NCBI GenBank assembly: GCA_016235045.1
Contig: JACRME010000013.1
Coordinates: 62,001 to 126,000 of the forward strand
From: Nitrosomonadales bacterium
GTDB lineage: Bacteria; Pseudomonadota; Gammaproteobacteria; Burkholderiales; Gallionellaceae
Length of the DNA: 64,000 bases
Direction: 5' to 3'
Shown: positions 8,725-18,625 of the stretch, in pieces
Layout of the letters: each line of letters starts with the position of its first letter
Position numbering within the stretch: position 1 is the first letter of the stretch
The notes under the pieces: model-generated
What the model was told of the DNA's origin: nothing
What the model saw: only the letters and a program-made list of their open reading frames with translations
The model's database searches: none
Translations under genes and position numbers: made by a program

Positions 8725-9651
8725 TCATGGGGGGCCAGAATTGCCAGCCTCCTTGCGTTCCAGCGACGCATCGACCTGCGACAAGGGGTCTTCGATGGGT
8801 TCCAGGTGCGTCGTCAAGTGACTGAACGGCACCACTGCGCGGATGTCGGCCTCGATCTGTTCTACCACGTCATGCCCGCGCTGCACCGTCCACTCGCCGG
8901 GAACCAGCACATGCAATGTGATAAACGCCTGTCGACCCGCCTGCCGCGTGCGCAGTGCGTGGAAATCCAGTCCTTGCCGGCGGTATTTATCCAGCACGTT
9001 TTCGATATTCCCGATCTGTTCCTCGGGAATCGCTTCGTCCATCAACCCGGAGGCGGATCGGTTCAACAGTTGCCATCCCGTCCACACGATATTCACCGCC
9101 ACCAGCAAGGCAATCGCCGGATCCAGCCACAACCAGCCGCTGGCCCAGACCAGCCCGACGCCGGCGATGACGCCGGCCGAGGTCCAGACATCGGTCATCA
9201 GGTGCTTGGCGTCGGCTTCCAGCGTGATCGAGTTGAATTCGCGTCCCGCCTTGAGCAGTTGGCGCGCGGCCAGCAGGTTGATGACCGAGGCGACGACGGA
9301 TACCAGCAAGCCAACGCCCACGGCCTCCAGCGCTTGCGGATGCAGCCAGCGCTCGATCGCGGTGTAGGCAATGCTGAAGGCGGCCAGCAGGATGAGGAAA
9401 CCTTCGAAGGCGCTGGAGAAATATTCCGCTTTGCCGTGGCCGTAAGCATGGCGGTCGTCTGCCGGCGTGCCCGCCAGGGACAGCATCGCCAATGCCATCA
9501 GCGCCCCGGCCAGGTTGACGAACGATTCCAGCGCATCGGACAGCAGGCCGACCGAGCCGGTCAGCCACCAGGCCACTCCCTTGAGCAGGATGGTGGCGAT
9601 GGCGGCGGAAATGGAGAGCCATGCATAGCGCTTCAGATGCCCGGTCGTCAT
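8725..9651 (-). CDS. Cation diffusion facilitator (CDF) family metal efflux transporter
   Basis: The 308-aa inner-membrane protein has about six helices. The family metal site appears as [11 protein letters not shown] in helix 2 (Asp with a following acidic residue) and [15 protein letters not shown] in helix 5 (HxxxD). [12 protein letters not shown] matches the conserved HPxGHxKxE loop. A cytoplasmic C-terminal domain (residues about 210-300) carries [21 protein letters not shown]. It probably exports Zn2+, Fe2+ or a similar ion in exchange for protons. ATG 9651 lies 13 nt after the ZIP gene stop, so importer-like ZIP and exporter CDF appear to be one metal-homeostasis operon. Confidence 0.88.
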   Translation of the reverse strand: MTTGHLKRYAWLSISAAIATILLKGVAWWLTGSVGLLSDALESFVNLAGALMALAMLSLAGTPADDRHAYGHGKAEYFSSAFEGFLILLAAFSIAYTAIERWLHPQALEAVGVGLLVSVVASVINLLAARQLLKAGREFNSITLEADAKHLMTDVWTSAGVIAGVGLVWASGWLWLDPAIALLVAVNIVWTGWQLLNRSASGLMDEAIPEEQIGNIENVLDKYRRQGLDFHALRTRQAGRQAFITLHVLVPGEWTVQRGHDVVEQIEADIRAVVPFSHLTTHLEPIEDPLSQVDASLERKEAGNSGPP

Positions 9652-9664
9652 ATGCAAACCGTCC

Positions 9665-10438
9665 TTATTCCGACGCGACGAAACCGAGCAAGGCGACCGT
9701 GCCGATTCCAATGACGATCAGCGTGACCTGCTGCACGGTGTCCTTGATCCGGGTGCGCTTGTGCAGGCCGGGAATCAGGTCGGCCACGGCGACATAGATC
9801 ATGCTGGAGGCTGCCAGGGCCAGCAGGTAGGGCGTCCAGCCATGGACTTCCTGCAAGGCGACATAGCCGAGCATGCCGCCGACCAGCGTGGCAAAGCTGG
9901 AGATGAGGTTGAGCTGGAAGGCGCGCGCCTTGCTGTAGCCGGAATGCAACAGGATGGCGAAGTCGCCGACTTCCTGCGGGATTTCGTGCGCGATGATTGC
10001 GACGGAGGTAGCCAGGCCGAGATGGACGTCGGTGATAAAAGCGGCGGCGATGATCACGCCGTCGACGAAATTGTGGAAGGTGTCGCCCACGATGACCATC
10101 GTGCCGCTGCGTCCATAGTCGCCCGCGCCATGCTCGTGCGGATCGTGCGCATCGCAATTTTCGCGGTGGCAGTGGCGCCAGATCAGCACCTTTTCCAGCG
10201 TGAAGAACAGCAGGATGCCGAGCAGCACCGTGCCGCTCACCATGGCCACATTGGGGGTCAGGCGGATCGCTTCGGGCAGGATGTCCAGAAAGACGGCGCC
10301 CAGCAGCGCGCCGATGGCATAGCTCACCAGCATGCCGATCCAGCGGGTGTTCGCATTGAGGGCGAACAGCGCCGCCGCCAGCACGCTCAACAGGCCGCCC
10401 AGGAAACTGGCGGAGACGATCCACGCGAAGACGCTCAT
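9665..10438 (-). CDS. ZIP family metal permease
   Basis: The 257-aa protein has about eight helices, with the ZIP hallmarks [18 protein letters not shown] (helix 4, HNFxDG) and [18 protein letters not shown] (helix 5, HEIPQE) that form the binuclear metal pathway. A His-rich loop ([16 protein letters not shown], residues about 88-105) precedes helix 4, as in many ZIP proteins. The likely substrates are Zn2+ or Fe2+; direction and specificity cannot be read from the sequence. It lies immediately upstream of the CDF gene. Confidence 0.9.
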   Translation of the reverse strand: MSVFAWIVSASFLGGLLSVLAAALFALNANTRWIGMLVSYAIGALLGAVFLDILPEAIRLTPNVAMVSGTVLLGILLFFTLEKVLIWRHCHRENCDAHDPHEHGAGDYGRSGTMVIVGDTFHNFVDGVIIAAAFITDVHLGLATSVAIIAHEIPQEVGDFAILLHSGYSKARAFQLNLISSFATLVGGMLGYVALQEVHGWTPYLLALAASSMIYVAVADLIPGLHKRTRIKDTVQQVTLIVIGIGTVALLGFVASE

Positions 10439-10481
10439 GCAAAAACCGGATTGAAGAAAGGGCGGGAATTATACCCAGTAT

Positions 10482-12125
10482 TCACTTGCGTGCGCCGAAC
10501 TCCGCTTCCTTGTTGTAGTACCTGAAACACTCGCGCAAGCGCTTCGCCGCCTCTTCCGACAACTGCCCGAAGGCAACGCCGCACACGTGTTTGCCCTGCT
10601 CCGTGCGCTGCCAGCCGATCTTGCCCTGCAGCCTGACCGGATGCTGTTCTTCATACTTCTGCAAATTTTCCTGCGGCAGGAACAGTTCCATCGCGATCGG
10701 CGCGTTCTTGTCCAGTTCCTTGCTCATCATCAGGCGAATGCCCGCCATGCTGAAATCCAGGCTGGAGCATTCCACCTCGGTTTCCCCCTGGGTCACATGC
10801 ACCAGCAGGCGGTTCGAGGCGCGCGGGAACGAGCGTTTTTCGTGCTGTGCCGTTTCGGTCACACTCGAATGATCGAAGGTGAAATCCGTCATCAAATGGT
10901 TCAGCTTGCCGGTGACCTTGTGCAGCCCATCGCCGATGATGGCCGTGGTTTCGACCTTGTCCGAGCTTTCGTGCAGCGTCGAGAAAAGGCCCTGCAGCGT
11001 GGACTTGAGCACGTCCACGTTGTTTATCTGCGCGCCACTCGCCTCGGAGATGCCGCTGTTCGCGCTGGCCGTTTCTGCAATATCCACCGAAATGCGCTCG
11101 ATCACCGTGGCCGTCTCGCCCGCCAGCTTCTGGTTGTCGTGCACTTTCTCCACCACCACGTTCATCGATTCGGTCACCTCATGCACCTTGCCGCCCAACT
11201 GGCCGATGATGCGCGAAATCTCGCCCGCCGAAAGCGTGGTGCGTTCCGCCAGTTTGCGCACTTCGTCCGCCACCACGGCAAATCCGCGCCCCTGCTCGCC
11301 CGCCCGGGCGGCTTCAATCGCGGCGTTCAGCGCCAGCAGGTTGGTCTGTTCGGCAATGGTCTGGATGGTGGTGATGATGTCGTGGATCTGCCCCGCCGAT
11401 TTCGCCAGTTCGGAAATTTTGGTCGCCGCCTGGTTCACTTCCTGCACCGTGTTTTCCATCTCGGAGATGTTCTTTTGCACGATGTTGATTCCCTCGCGCG
11501 CCTGCGACTCGGTCTGATGCGCCCTGACGGTGGCCTCCGTCGCCTGCGCCTGCACGCTTTCCGAAATCTGGTGCAGTTGTTGAGTGGCGCTGTTCACCTC
11601 TTCCGAGCGGCTTTGTTCCTTGCGCCCCACTTCGGCGATCTCGTGCGAAATCTTGGCGATCTGGAACGCCGATTGCTCCATTTCCTTTCCGCTCTCGTTC
11701 ACTTCGCGCATGATGTGGTTGAGCTTGGACAGCATGTCGTTGAAGCTTTGTTCCAACTCCCCGATCTCGTCGCGCGAGCGGTGTGCCACTCCCTTGGTCA
11801 GGTCGCCCTTCTCCACTTCCTTCAAGGCATGGCGCAGCGCCTGGATGGGCTTGACGAACAGGCTGGCGACGAAGCCGATGAGCACGAATTGCAGCATGAA
11901 CTCCAGCCCGGATTCCCAGAACGAATTGAAGACATAGGCATCGTGATTCTGCACCAGCTTGTCGATGACCTGCCGGGCAACCCCGTCCTTGCGCGCAATT
12001 TCGACCATCTGCCCCAGTTCGTGCGAGGCCAGCAGCCGGTTGTAGACGGTGGTGACCATCGTCACCATGAAGAAGCCGAACTGCAGCTTCCAGCGTATGC
12101 TGAGGGCGTTGTACCAGTTAGCCAT
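10482..12125 (-). CDS. Methyl-accepting chemotaxis protein with C-terminal PilZ domain
   Basis: This 547-aa chemoreceptor is fused to a c-di-GMP binding module. An N-terminal helix (about 14-30), a very short periplasmic loop (about 40 residues) and a second helix (about 70-90) are followed by HAMP (about 91-145), an MCP signalling domain with the highly conserved tip ([20 protein letters not shown], then [15 protein letters not shown]), and a PilZ domain from about 430. The PilZ domain shows RSFPR (RxxxR) and DFSMAG (DxSxxG), the two c-di-GMP contact motifs. The tiny sensory loop suggests that signal input is through the membrane or PilZ rather than a periplasmic ligand. GGAGAG supports ATG 12125. 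No che genes are nearby. Confidence 0.92.
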   Translation of the reverse strand: MANWYNALSIRWKLQFGFFMVTMVTTVYNRLLASHELGQMVEIARKDGVARQVIDKLVQNHDAYVFNSFWESGLEFMLQFVLIGFVASLFVKPIQALRHALKEVEKGDLTKGVAHRSRDEIGELEQSFNDMLSKLNHIMREVNESGKEMEQSAFQIAKISHEIAEVGRKEQSRSEEVNSATQQLHQISESVQAQATEATVRAHQTESQAREGINIVQKNISEMENTVQEVNQAATKISELAKSAGQIHDIITTIQTIAEQTNLLALNAAIEAARAGEQGRGFAVVADEVRKLAERTTLSAGEISRIIGQLGGKVHEVTESMNVVVEKVHDNQKLAGETATVIERISVDIAETASANSGISEASGAQINNVDVLKSTLQGLFSTLHESSDKVETTAIIGDGLHKVTGKLNHLMTDFTFDHSSVTETAQHEKRSFPRASNRLLVHVTQGETEVECSSLDFSMAGIRLMMSKELDKNAPIAMELFLPQENLQKYEEQHPVRLQGKIGWQRTEQGKHVCGVAFGQLSEEAAKRLRECFRYYNKEAEFGARK

Positions 12126-12251
12126 CTTTCTCTCCAAAGGGAACCGCCGACATTCGGAAAATGCGGCGTGCATATCTATGACGACAACATGGAGAAAAAC
12201 TTGAGGCCGAATTCCGGGAGTCCGGCAACAGGAATCCCGGCGCGCGGGGTT

Positions 12252-13823
12252 TTAATGCCCCAGATGCACGTCGCGCGTCTCGGGCAGGAACAGCAGGCCG
12301 ACCACGGAAGCCAGGATCAGCATGCCCACCGGATACCACAATCCCGCCAGCGCGTCGCCCGCCTGCACCGACAGCAGCGTGACCATGAACGGCGACAGCC
12401 CGCCGATCCAGCCCGCGCTCAGGTTATGCGGCACGGCGGCGGCGGAGTAGCGCGTGCGCGCGGTGAACAACTCCGCGAGCACCGCCGTCTGCGGGCCGGT
12501 GATGAGCGCCACGGCAACGACCGGCACGATCAGCAGCAGGAACAGCATGAGGCGGTTCACCTGGGCGCTGTCCGCTTTTTCCACCCAGCCCTGCGCTTTC
12601 AGTTGGCCGGTCAGTTCGGCCGGCTGGAAACCGGCGACCTCGGTATTACCCACCAGATTTACCATGACATTCCGACCGCTTGGTTGCGCCTGCAAGGTGT
12701 AGGACACGCCATTCCTGGTGAGGAATTCCTGGTTGCGTTCGCAATCGTTGGCCGCTTTGCGGAACGGGCTGTAATTGCAGTCCGTTCCGTACAGCGCGAC
12801 GACGACATCGCGGTTGAAGCGCTCCTGCGCCGGATTGCCGTAATGTTGCAGGGCCTTGAATACGGGCAGGATGGTGATGGCCCCCAGAATCAGGCCGGCC
12901 AGCAAGACAGGCCTGCGCCCGACTTTGTCCGACAGCCAGCCGCAGAAGATGGTGAGCGGAAACAGCAGCAGGGTGCTGGTCATCACCAGCGTGCTGGCCA
13001 GTTGCGCATCCAGCCGCACCACGCTTTTCAGGAACACGTTGGCATACACCTGCGACGAGAAGAACAGCAGCGAACCGCCCGCCGAAATGCAGAAGAACAG
13101 CAGCGCCATACGTCCCAGCGTGTGCCGGTCGCGCAGGCATTCGCGCAGCGGCGCCTTGGATACCGCCCCCTCGGCCTGTAACTGGCGGAACACCGGCGAC
13201 TCTTCCAGGCTCATGCGCGTCTTGATCGAGACGAACAGCAGCACAGCCGAGAACAGGAACGGAATGCGCCAGCCCCACTCGTTGAACGCCGGGTCATCCA
13301 GGAACATGTGCAGCAGCACGATCTGGAAAGTGGAAACCATGATGCCCAGCGGCCCCATCAGTTGCAGCACGCTGGTGTACACGCCGCGTTTGCCGTGCGG
13401 CGCATGTTCGGTGAGATAAACCGCCACGCCGCCGATCTCGCCGCCCACCGCAAACCCCTGCAACAGGCGCAGCAACAGCAGCAGCAAGGGTGCGGCGATG
13501 CCGATCTGCGCGTAGGTCGGCAACAGGCCGACCAGAAAGGTGGTAATACCCATCAGCGAAATGGTCGCGATGAAGATTGGTCGCCGCCCGAACCTGTCCG
13601 CCAGATTGCCAAACAGCGCCGAACCCAATGGCCGCACCACCATGCCGACGCCGAAGGTGGCCAGACTCATCAACAACGCTGCGGTCGGATTCTCCGGCGG
13701 GAAGAACAGCACGCTGAAATAGGTGGCCAACGAGGCGAAGGTGAGGAAGTCATACCATTCGAGGAAGGTGCCGAAACAGGCGGCGAGGACGACTTTGCGT
13801 TGGGTCTTGGTGATGTCTTGCAT
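12252..13823 (-). CDS. MFS transporter, metabolite:H+ symporter (MHS) type
   Basis: The 523-aa transporter has 12 predicted helices. The family signatures are GTFLEWYDFLTFASLA in helix 1, the helix 2-3 loop GNLADRFGRRP, and LLRLLQGFAVGGEIGGVAVYL in helix 4. A second-half repeat GWLSDKVGRRPVLL follows helix 8. An unusually long, probably periplasmic, insert of about 90 residues (YGTDCNYSPF...WVEKADSAQVNR, with two cysteines) separates helices 9 and 10. This is seen in some MHS members. The substrate cannot be named; relatives take up organic acids, betaines or shikimate. ATG 13823 begins MQDITKTQRK; the longer frame upstream overlaps the lipoprotein gene antisense region and is not used. Confidence 0.85.
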   Translation of the reverse strand: MQDITKTQRKVVLAACFGTFLEWYDFLTFASLATYFSVLFFPPENPTAALLMSLATFGVGMVVRPLGSALFGNLADRFGRRPIFIATISLMGITTFLVGLLPTYAQIGIAAPLLLLLLRLLQGFAVGGEIGGVAVYLTEHAPHGKRGVYTSVLQLMGPLGIMVSTFQIVLLHMFLDDPAFNEWGWRIPFLFSAVLLFVSIKTRMSLEESPVFRQLQAEGAVSKAPLRECLRDRHTLGRMALLFFCISAGGSLLFFSSQVYANVFLKSVVRLDAQLASTLVMTSTLLLFPLTIFCGWLSDKVGRRPVLLAGLILGAITILPVFKALQHYGNPAQERFNRDVVVALYGTDCNYSPFRKAANDCERNQEFLTRNGVSYTLQAQPSGRNVMVNLVGNTEVAGFQPAELTGQLKAQGWVEKADSAQVNRLMLFLLLIVPVVAVALITGPQTAVLAELFTARTRYSAAAVPHNLSAGWIGGLSPFMVTLLSVQAGDALAGLWYPVGMLILASVVGLLFLPETRDVHLGH

Positions 13824-13903
13824 GGATATCCGGATACGATGAATTGCCAACCGGCAGCAGTTTAACCCGATTGGTGTTTCCGTTCGCCGGATTTGAGTGG
13901 CCC

Positions 13904-13935
13904 AAAAAAAACAAGGGACCCGAAGGCCCCCTGTT
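13904..13935 (-). terminator. Rho-independent terminator of the repeat lipoprotein gene
   Basis: Read on the minus strand, ACAGGGGGCC-TTCG-GGTCCCTTGT forms a stem capped by a UUCG tetraloop and is followed by a run of eight T. It starts 26 nt after the lipoprotein stop codon. Confidence 0.85.
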
Positions 13936-13960
13936 TGCACCAGATCAATCAGTCGGGTTT

Positions 13961-16543
13961 CTAGTAGCTCGATGTGACGGAACGCGCAGTATTTCCGAAG
14001 CTGTCCTTCACATGAATTTCCCAGGCATTGACTCCGGTCGACAGGCCCGCTGCAGTGGCAGCCCCGTTTGCGTTGTACAGCACACTGAGTTGACTGCTCG
14101 GCATGTCCATATACCAAGTTACGCCTGGCCCGGAGAGCCACAGGCTGTAGGTATAGGCAACAGGCGGGGTTGCGGGAGCCGTCCAGCTAAACTGCGGCGC
14201 GGTTGCAGTCGCACCAGGCGCGACCGCACTCGTCGCCAACCCCGTTGCCGCGCTGTTTGCACCCAGCACCCCGGTCACGCTCTTGGTCACAAGCTGGCTT
14301 GAACCATCGGCGTAATAGACCATGAAGCCATAGCTGTCGCCCACTACGGGGGTTGCGGCCAGATTAACCCAGCCATCGCTGCCATTCCTGGCGGCGGTAT
14401 CGAACGGCACAGCCACATTGGGCCCATAGACCATGGTTATCTTGACCACATGTTTGACGCCATCAACGGATACCGGCTTGAGGGAGTATTGCAGCCATTG
14501 AGCGTCGTAATCCGTCGTAACGGTTTGCGTCGAGTCGGCGGCGGACAGCGTGATGTTGCTCGTTACATCGGCCGTCACGGCAATTTGCGCCGCACTGCCA
14601 TTCGTGTTGGTGATATCCCCGCCATCCGGAACACCGTTGCCGTTATTGTCGACCACGGCGAAGTGGCCGTAAGTACCGGCAGGCAGACCGGCCACACTAA
14701 ATGCCTGTGGGCTGGAAGGCGTTGGAATGAGGCTGTAATACACTGAGGCAGTGGCCGTATTGAATAGCCCCACCAGCAATGGCCCGGTGGCAGTGCCGCC
14801 GTATGTCACCGTACCCGTTACGGTGATGCCTCCGCTGGTCGGGTTGATGGTCTTTGCCCCTGAAACCGCAGACGGTGCGCTCTCAACTGCATCCACCAGA
14901 GCGCTGATCTTGAAATACAACACGCTGCCGTTGGTCAAACCGGGAATGTATGCAATCCCGCCATCGTTCGAACCCTGAGCAGGAATCGTCTGAGAACCGC
15001 CGCCCACGGTCGCCGTCGCAGCATCCGTGCCCCAATAAATCTTGTAGGCAGTTGCAATCTCCCTGCCGGAGGCTGCTGGAGTCGTGAACACCACGAATGC
15101 CGAAGAGTCTCCCGGCGATATGCGCTGGAAACTCGGCGTAGTCGGCGTCACTGTTGCCGGATCAGCGAGGCTCAGATTCACACCAGTCAGATTCGCAGCC
15201 GCAATGGTGACTGGAACAGAGGCCGCAACCGGATTCGATGCATTGGCTGAGCCATTGCTGATCGCATCCAATTCCGCAGTCACATCATAATTCCCAACCG
15301 GTAAACCGCGGACAATGTATGCGCCGGTTCCAACGGGAATATGCGTACTCCACTGGGTGAAGCCAGTGCCCGCCACTGCCACATTCACCGTCACCCCGCC
15401 TGTCTTCGCACCCGCATAAGACACCATACCCGTGATGCTGTACGAGGCAATCGATGAAGTCGCCACGATATCGCTGGCAGCGGTGTCCGCTGTAGTCACG
15501 GTTGCACTCCCCGTGGTGTAGCTATACCCCGCCAGCGTTCCGGCGGTAAAGGTGTAAGACCCGGCGGGCAAGTTGGAAAAGCTATAGTTCCCGCTTGCAT
15601 TGGTTGTCCGCGTGCCCATTGCATCGCCGGACATATTAATGGTCAAACCCTCCACCCACGGCCCGGTAACCGCACCGGACACAATGTAGGTCGGGACAAC
15701 GGATACGCTTGAAGTGAAGTTCGTACCGGCAACATCTGCGCCAGTCAATGTAACAGCGGTGGCGTTGGGGCTGAAGGTATAACCAGCCGACGATGCGACG
15801 ACACTGTAACTGCCATTGGACAATCCGCTGAAGCTATAACTACCGTCAGCAGCAGTAATCGTGTTTAAAGTGGATGCGCCCGTCAGAGTCACGGCGACTC
15901 CTTGCGTCACAGCACCGCTCACCGTGCCGGAAATGCTGTAGGTGACAGGGTTTGCCGTTGCAACAAAGTTGGGCACCGTTCCGTCGGCAGAAGCAATCAA
16001 AACCGTCGCACTGGCGGGGCTGAACGTATAACCCGCAAGAGAAGGCGTGACGGTGCAACTGGTCGCGTCGGCCAGGCCGCTGAAGGTGTAGCTACCGGCA
16101 GTTGAATTGGTTGTGGCTGTTGCACCGCCGCTCAATGTCAGCGTTACCCCTGTCAGCGCATCCACCGTGCCGGAAAGACTGTAAGTGGGTGCAGCGTTTG
16201 CGGTTGCCGTGAAATTCGTCCCTGTCACATTCGCACCGCTCACCGTTACCGCTGCGCTGAGTTGGTTGAAGGTAAAGCCGGTTTGGGATGGTGTGACGGT
16301 ATAGCTGCCGTTGGCAAGCGCGGTGAAGCTGTAATTTCCGCTTGCATCGGTTGTGGTACTGGCTGTGCTGGTACCGGTCAAGTTTACGGTCACGCCGGAA
16401 ACGGTCGCACCGCTTACCGTGCCGGAGATGCTGTAGCTTGTAATCGCCGTAGGCGGATTGGCGCTGCTAGAGCCACCGCCCCCGCCGCATGCGGCCAGGA
16501 ATAGGCTGAATACTACAGCCAGGATTAATCTGATCGATTTCAT
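13961..16543 (-). CDS. Repetitive surface lipoprotein with carboxypeptidase-regulatory-like (SdrB-type) modules
   Basis: The 860-aa protein starts with a lipoprotein signal (LILAVVFSLFLAAC, lipobox LAAC) followed by a Gly/Ser linker. Residues about 35-430 consist of five tandem modules of about 75 residues with the pattern YSISGTVSG...VTVNLTG...TDASGNYSFTALANGSYTV...GYTFSP, the beta-sandwich repeat found in carboxypeptidase-regulatory and SdrD-B-like domains. A fibronectin type III-like stretch follows (FVVFTTPAASGREIATAYKIYW) and then a further beta-rich C-terminal part. There are no enzymatic motifs; adhesion or matrix function is an inference. The start at 16543 has a strong AAGGGGGG ribosome site. 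A clear terminator follows. Confidence 0.85.
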   Translation of the reverse strand: MKSIRLILAVVFSLFLAACGGGGGSSSANPPTAITSYSISGTVSGATVSGVTVNLTGTSTASTTTDASGNYSFTALANGSYTVTPSQTGFTFNQLSAAVTVSGANVTGTNFTATANAAPTYSLSGTVDALTGVTLTLSGGATATTNSTAGSYTFSGLADATSCTVTPSLAGYTFSPASATVLIASADGTVPNFVATANPVTYSISGTVSGAVTQGVAVTLTGASTLNTITAADGSYSFSGLSNGSYSVVASSAGYTFSPNATAVTLTGADVAGTNFTSSVSVVPTYIVSGAVTGPWVEGLTINMSGDAMGTRTTNASGNYSFSNLPAGSYTFTAGTLAGYSYTTGSATVTTADTAASDIVATSSIASYSITGMVSYAGAKTGGVTVNVAVAGTGFTQWSTHIPVGTGAYIVRGLPVGNYDVTAELDAISNGSANASNPVAASVPVTIAAANLTGVNLSLADPATVTPTTPSFQRISPGDSSAFVVFTTPAASGREIATAYKIYWGTDAATATVGGGSQTIPAQGSNDGGIAYIPGLTNGSVLYFKISALVDAVESAPSAVSGAKTINPTSGGITVTGTVTYGGTATGPLLVGLFNTATASVYYSLIPTPSSPQAFSVAGLPAGTYGHFAVVDNNGNGVPDGGDITNTNGSAAQIAVTADVTSNITLSAADSTQTVTTDYDAQWLQYSLKPVSVDGVKHVVKITMVYGPNVAVPFDTAARNGSDGWVNLAATPVVGDSYGFMVYYADGSSQLVTKSVTGVLGANSAATGLATSAVAPGATATAPQFSWTAPATPPVAYTYSLWLSGPGVTWYMDMPSSQLSVLYNANGAATAAGLSTGVNAWEIHVKDSFGNTARSVTSSY

Positions 16544-16910
16544 GTTGGTTCCCCCCTTTATTTGTGGAAGCCGGATAGTAAGAGGACTGAATTCAGCCCC
16601 GCATCCCTCAAATGAGGTATATCCGATCAAATCCTCCTGTCTTTCCGGAGGAGATTGTTGCCACCGCATCGACAGGCGCACCTTGCTGATGGCGCTGATG
16701 ATGTAGCCGCACTGGTGGAATACCCGGAAATCGATCAGTGCGCACTCATCGAAATCCCGATGGGCGGCATCTGCGGCAAGCCTGCTGCGAGGATTCCACC
16801 GCAGGCGAATGAAACATGCATGCATTTGATGCGAAGTGAACGGAATTCGAAACAGAGTTCCGAGAGACGCTACCTACCGTCGTAGCGCAGTGGCTTCCAA
16901 AATAGCATTG
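16544..16910. other. Gene-free leader region of the lipoprotein gene with a CCTCA-N2-TGAGG inverted repeat
   Basis: I see no gene in this 367-bp stretch. At 16605-16616 CCTCAAATGAGG forms a 5-bp inverted repeat about 65 bp upstream of the lipoprotein start, a plausible operator position. At 16642-16651 TCCTCCTGTC...GGAGGA can form a small hairpin. No riboswitch of a family I know could be fitted. Confidence 0.35.
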
Positions 16911-17049
16911 AACCCAGATCGTCCATTAGGCCGTCATTCCGGCGAAGGCCGGAATCCAGCGATAAAAAATATACTGCGAAGCAGACAAAATCCGGAAGTT
17001 GTCCCACTTGCGTGGGAATTTGTTTATCAACTGGATTCCGGCCTTCGCC

Positions 17050-18346
17050 CACTGCTGTCCGGAATAAATTTTATGTGTGTCGTTGAGAGCGTTGCAGTAC
17101 AAGGTTGAATGGGATAAAACCCAGAGCGCCAACTCAACAACCGAGACTGCAACATGTATAGGATAAGCCGATTCCAACAAATTATGAAAGCACTTCCGCG
17201 AGGCACATTCGACCGGGTCGTACAAACCCACCAAGCAGACAAGCACAGCAAGGGGTTTGGCTGCTGGGATCAACTGATTGCCATGGTTTACGCGCAAATG
17301 TCCGGCGCGAGCAGCCTGCGAGTGCTTGAAACGGGATTCAACAGCCAACACACACAGCACTATCACTTGGGCGCCACACCGATCAAGCGCTCGACATTGT
17401 CGGATGCCAACAGTAAGCGCAAGACAGAAGTTTTCGCCGACACCGCCAAGCTCCTGATGTCCAGCGCCAGCCGCAGTCTGCGCCGGGAGGGCGAAGAATT
17501 GCTGTACCTGCTCGACTCATCCTCGATCAGCCTCAAAGGGCCGGGATTCGATGCCTGGACGAGCGGGAACAGCACGCGCAACACCCAAGGCATCAAACTG
17601 CACCTGCTCTTCGCGGGCAACGAAGCAATCCCCGTCCGGCACAGCATCACCGCCCCCAACGTCAACGACATAGACGAAGGCAGGCAGCTATCCATCGAAC
17701 CCAATGCGGTCTATGTCTTCGACAAAGGCTACTGCGACTACAACTGGTGGTACAAGATCAACGAGCAAAAGGCCCGGTTCGTCACCCGCTTCAAGCGCAA
17801 CGCGGCGTTGAGCGTGGAACGCGCACTCCCCATTTCCGACAAGGACGCGGGCATTGTGCTCAAAGACGAGATCGTGCGCTTTGCCAACAAACATCCCCGT
17901 GGCGGGTGCAAAAATCATTACACGACCCCGCTACGGCGCGTCACTGTAGCCCGACCGGATCATGACCAGCCGCTGTTGTTGGCGACCAATGACCTTGTCA
18001 GCCAGGCATCGGTTATTGCACGACGTTACAAGGATAGGTGGGGCATTGAGCTATTCTTCAAATGGATCAAGCAACACCTGAAGATCAAGAGCTTCCTGGG
18101 ACGCAATGAAAACTCGGTACGTATCCAGATACTCACCGCGCTGATCACTTATCTGTTGCTGGCGATCTATCGCAAGGCCCAGAACTACGGCGGGAGCTTG
18201 TGGATATTGCTGGCAGAAGTCCGGGCCACACTGTTTCAACGCCCTGCCGTCGAGGCCGAGCGTTACCGACGACGCAGAAACAATATGACTGAATTCGCTG
18301 CACGGCAGGGAGGGTTGTTCGTATGAAATTATTCCGGACAGTAGTG
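17050..18346 (+). mobile_element. Complete IS4-family insertion sequence with 10-bp target duplication
   Basis: The 1,297-bp element has near-perfect terminal inverted repeats: CACTGCTGTCCGGAATAAATTT on the left and CACTACTGTCCGGAATAATTT on the right when inverted. It is flanked by direct repeats GGCCTTCGCC at 17040-17049 and 18347-18356, the 10-bp length usual for part of the IS4 family. One intact transposase gene fills it. The perfect duplication and intact open frame suggest a recent insertion. Confidence 0.93.
17154..18326 (+). CDS. IS4-family transposase (DDE)
   Basis: The 390-aa transposase has an N-terminal DUF4372-like region (FGCWDQLIAMVYAQMSGASSLR) and the DDE catalytic core. The first Asp is in YLLDSSSISL, the second in YVFDKGYCDY, and the Glu lies in the YREK signature YKDRWGIELFFKWIK. 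Length and motifs are intact, so activity is plausible. ATG 17154 begins MYRISRFQQIM. It is the only gene of the insertion sequence. Confidence 0.93.
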   Translation: MYRISRFQQIMKALPRGTFDRVVQTHQADKHSKGFGCWDQLIAMVYAQMSGASSLRVLETGFNSQHTQHYHLGATPIKRSTLSDANSKRKTEVFADTAKLLMSSASRSLRREGEELLYLLDSSSISLKGPGFDAWTSGNSTRNTQGIKLHLLFAGNEAIPVRHSITAPNVNDIDEGRQLSIEPNAVYVFDKGYCDYNWWYKINEQKARFVTRFKRNAALSVERALPISDKDAGIVLKDEIVRFANKHPRGGCKNHYTTPLRRVTVARPDHDQPLLLATNDLVSQASVIARRYKDRWGIELFFKWIKQHLKIKSFLGRNENSVRIQILTALITYLLLAIYRKAQNYGGSLWILLAEVRATLFQRPAVEAERYRRRRNNMTEFAARQGGLFV

Positions 18347-18392
18347 GGCCTTCGCCGGAATGACGGGTTCTTTCTAATGAACTATCTGGGTT

Positions 18393-18625
18393 GAATTCAC
18401 AAAGCTGCGTTTTCCCAATCGATGGCATCAAGACTGGATCATTTGGGGAGCAGAACCACGGACTCCAGCGCCCCACCCTCGACGACTGCAAGCTCCCGTT
18501 TGCACTACCCATAAGTCATACCTTCATGTTACTGGGTGAAGGGCATTTCGCACTTTGCCCGCAACTGGAAATAATCTTGGCGCGACCGGTTTTGCGTAAA
18601 CGTCAAACAGTCAGCCACAGCGCAA
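18393..18625. other. Gene-free stretch between the MITE/IS and the LuxR-type regulator
   Basis: The 233 bp downstream of the luxR-like gene contain no credible coding frame, no strong hairpin with a T-tract and no recognisable repeat. Confidence 0.4.

Larger units (their letters stand above)
16911..18392. repeat. MITE-like palindromic element split by an IS4-family insertion
   Basis: Outer ends AACCCAGATcGTcCATTAG and the inverse of AACCCAGATaGTtCATTAG flank inverted cores CGTCATTCCGGCGAAGGCCG and CCTTCGCCGGAATGACG. Removing the insertion sequence and one copy of its target duplication leaves an element of about 175 bp. The core is shared with the element at 6666-6776. Confidence 0.75.

Noticed and set aside
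10587..13181. An 864-codon plus-strand open frame opposite the MCP-PilZ and MFS genes
   Set aside because: It spans two real minus-strand genes and the gap between them and has His/Arg/Gln-rich translation without any motif.
16544..16910. A c-di-GMP riboswitch upstream of the lipoprotein gene
   Set aside because: None of the conserved GEMM stem-loop elements could be found; only a short inverted repeat is visible.
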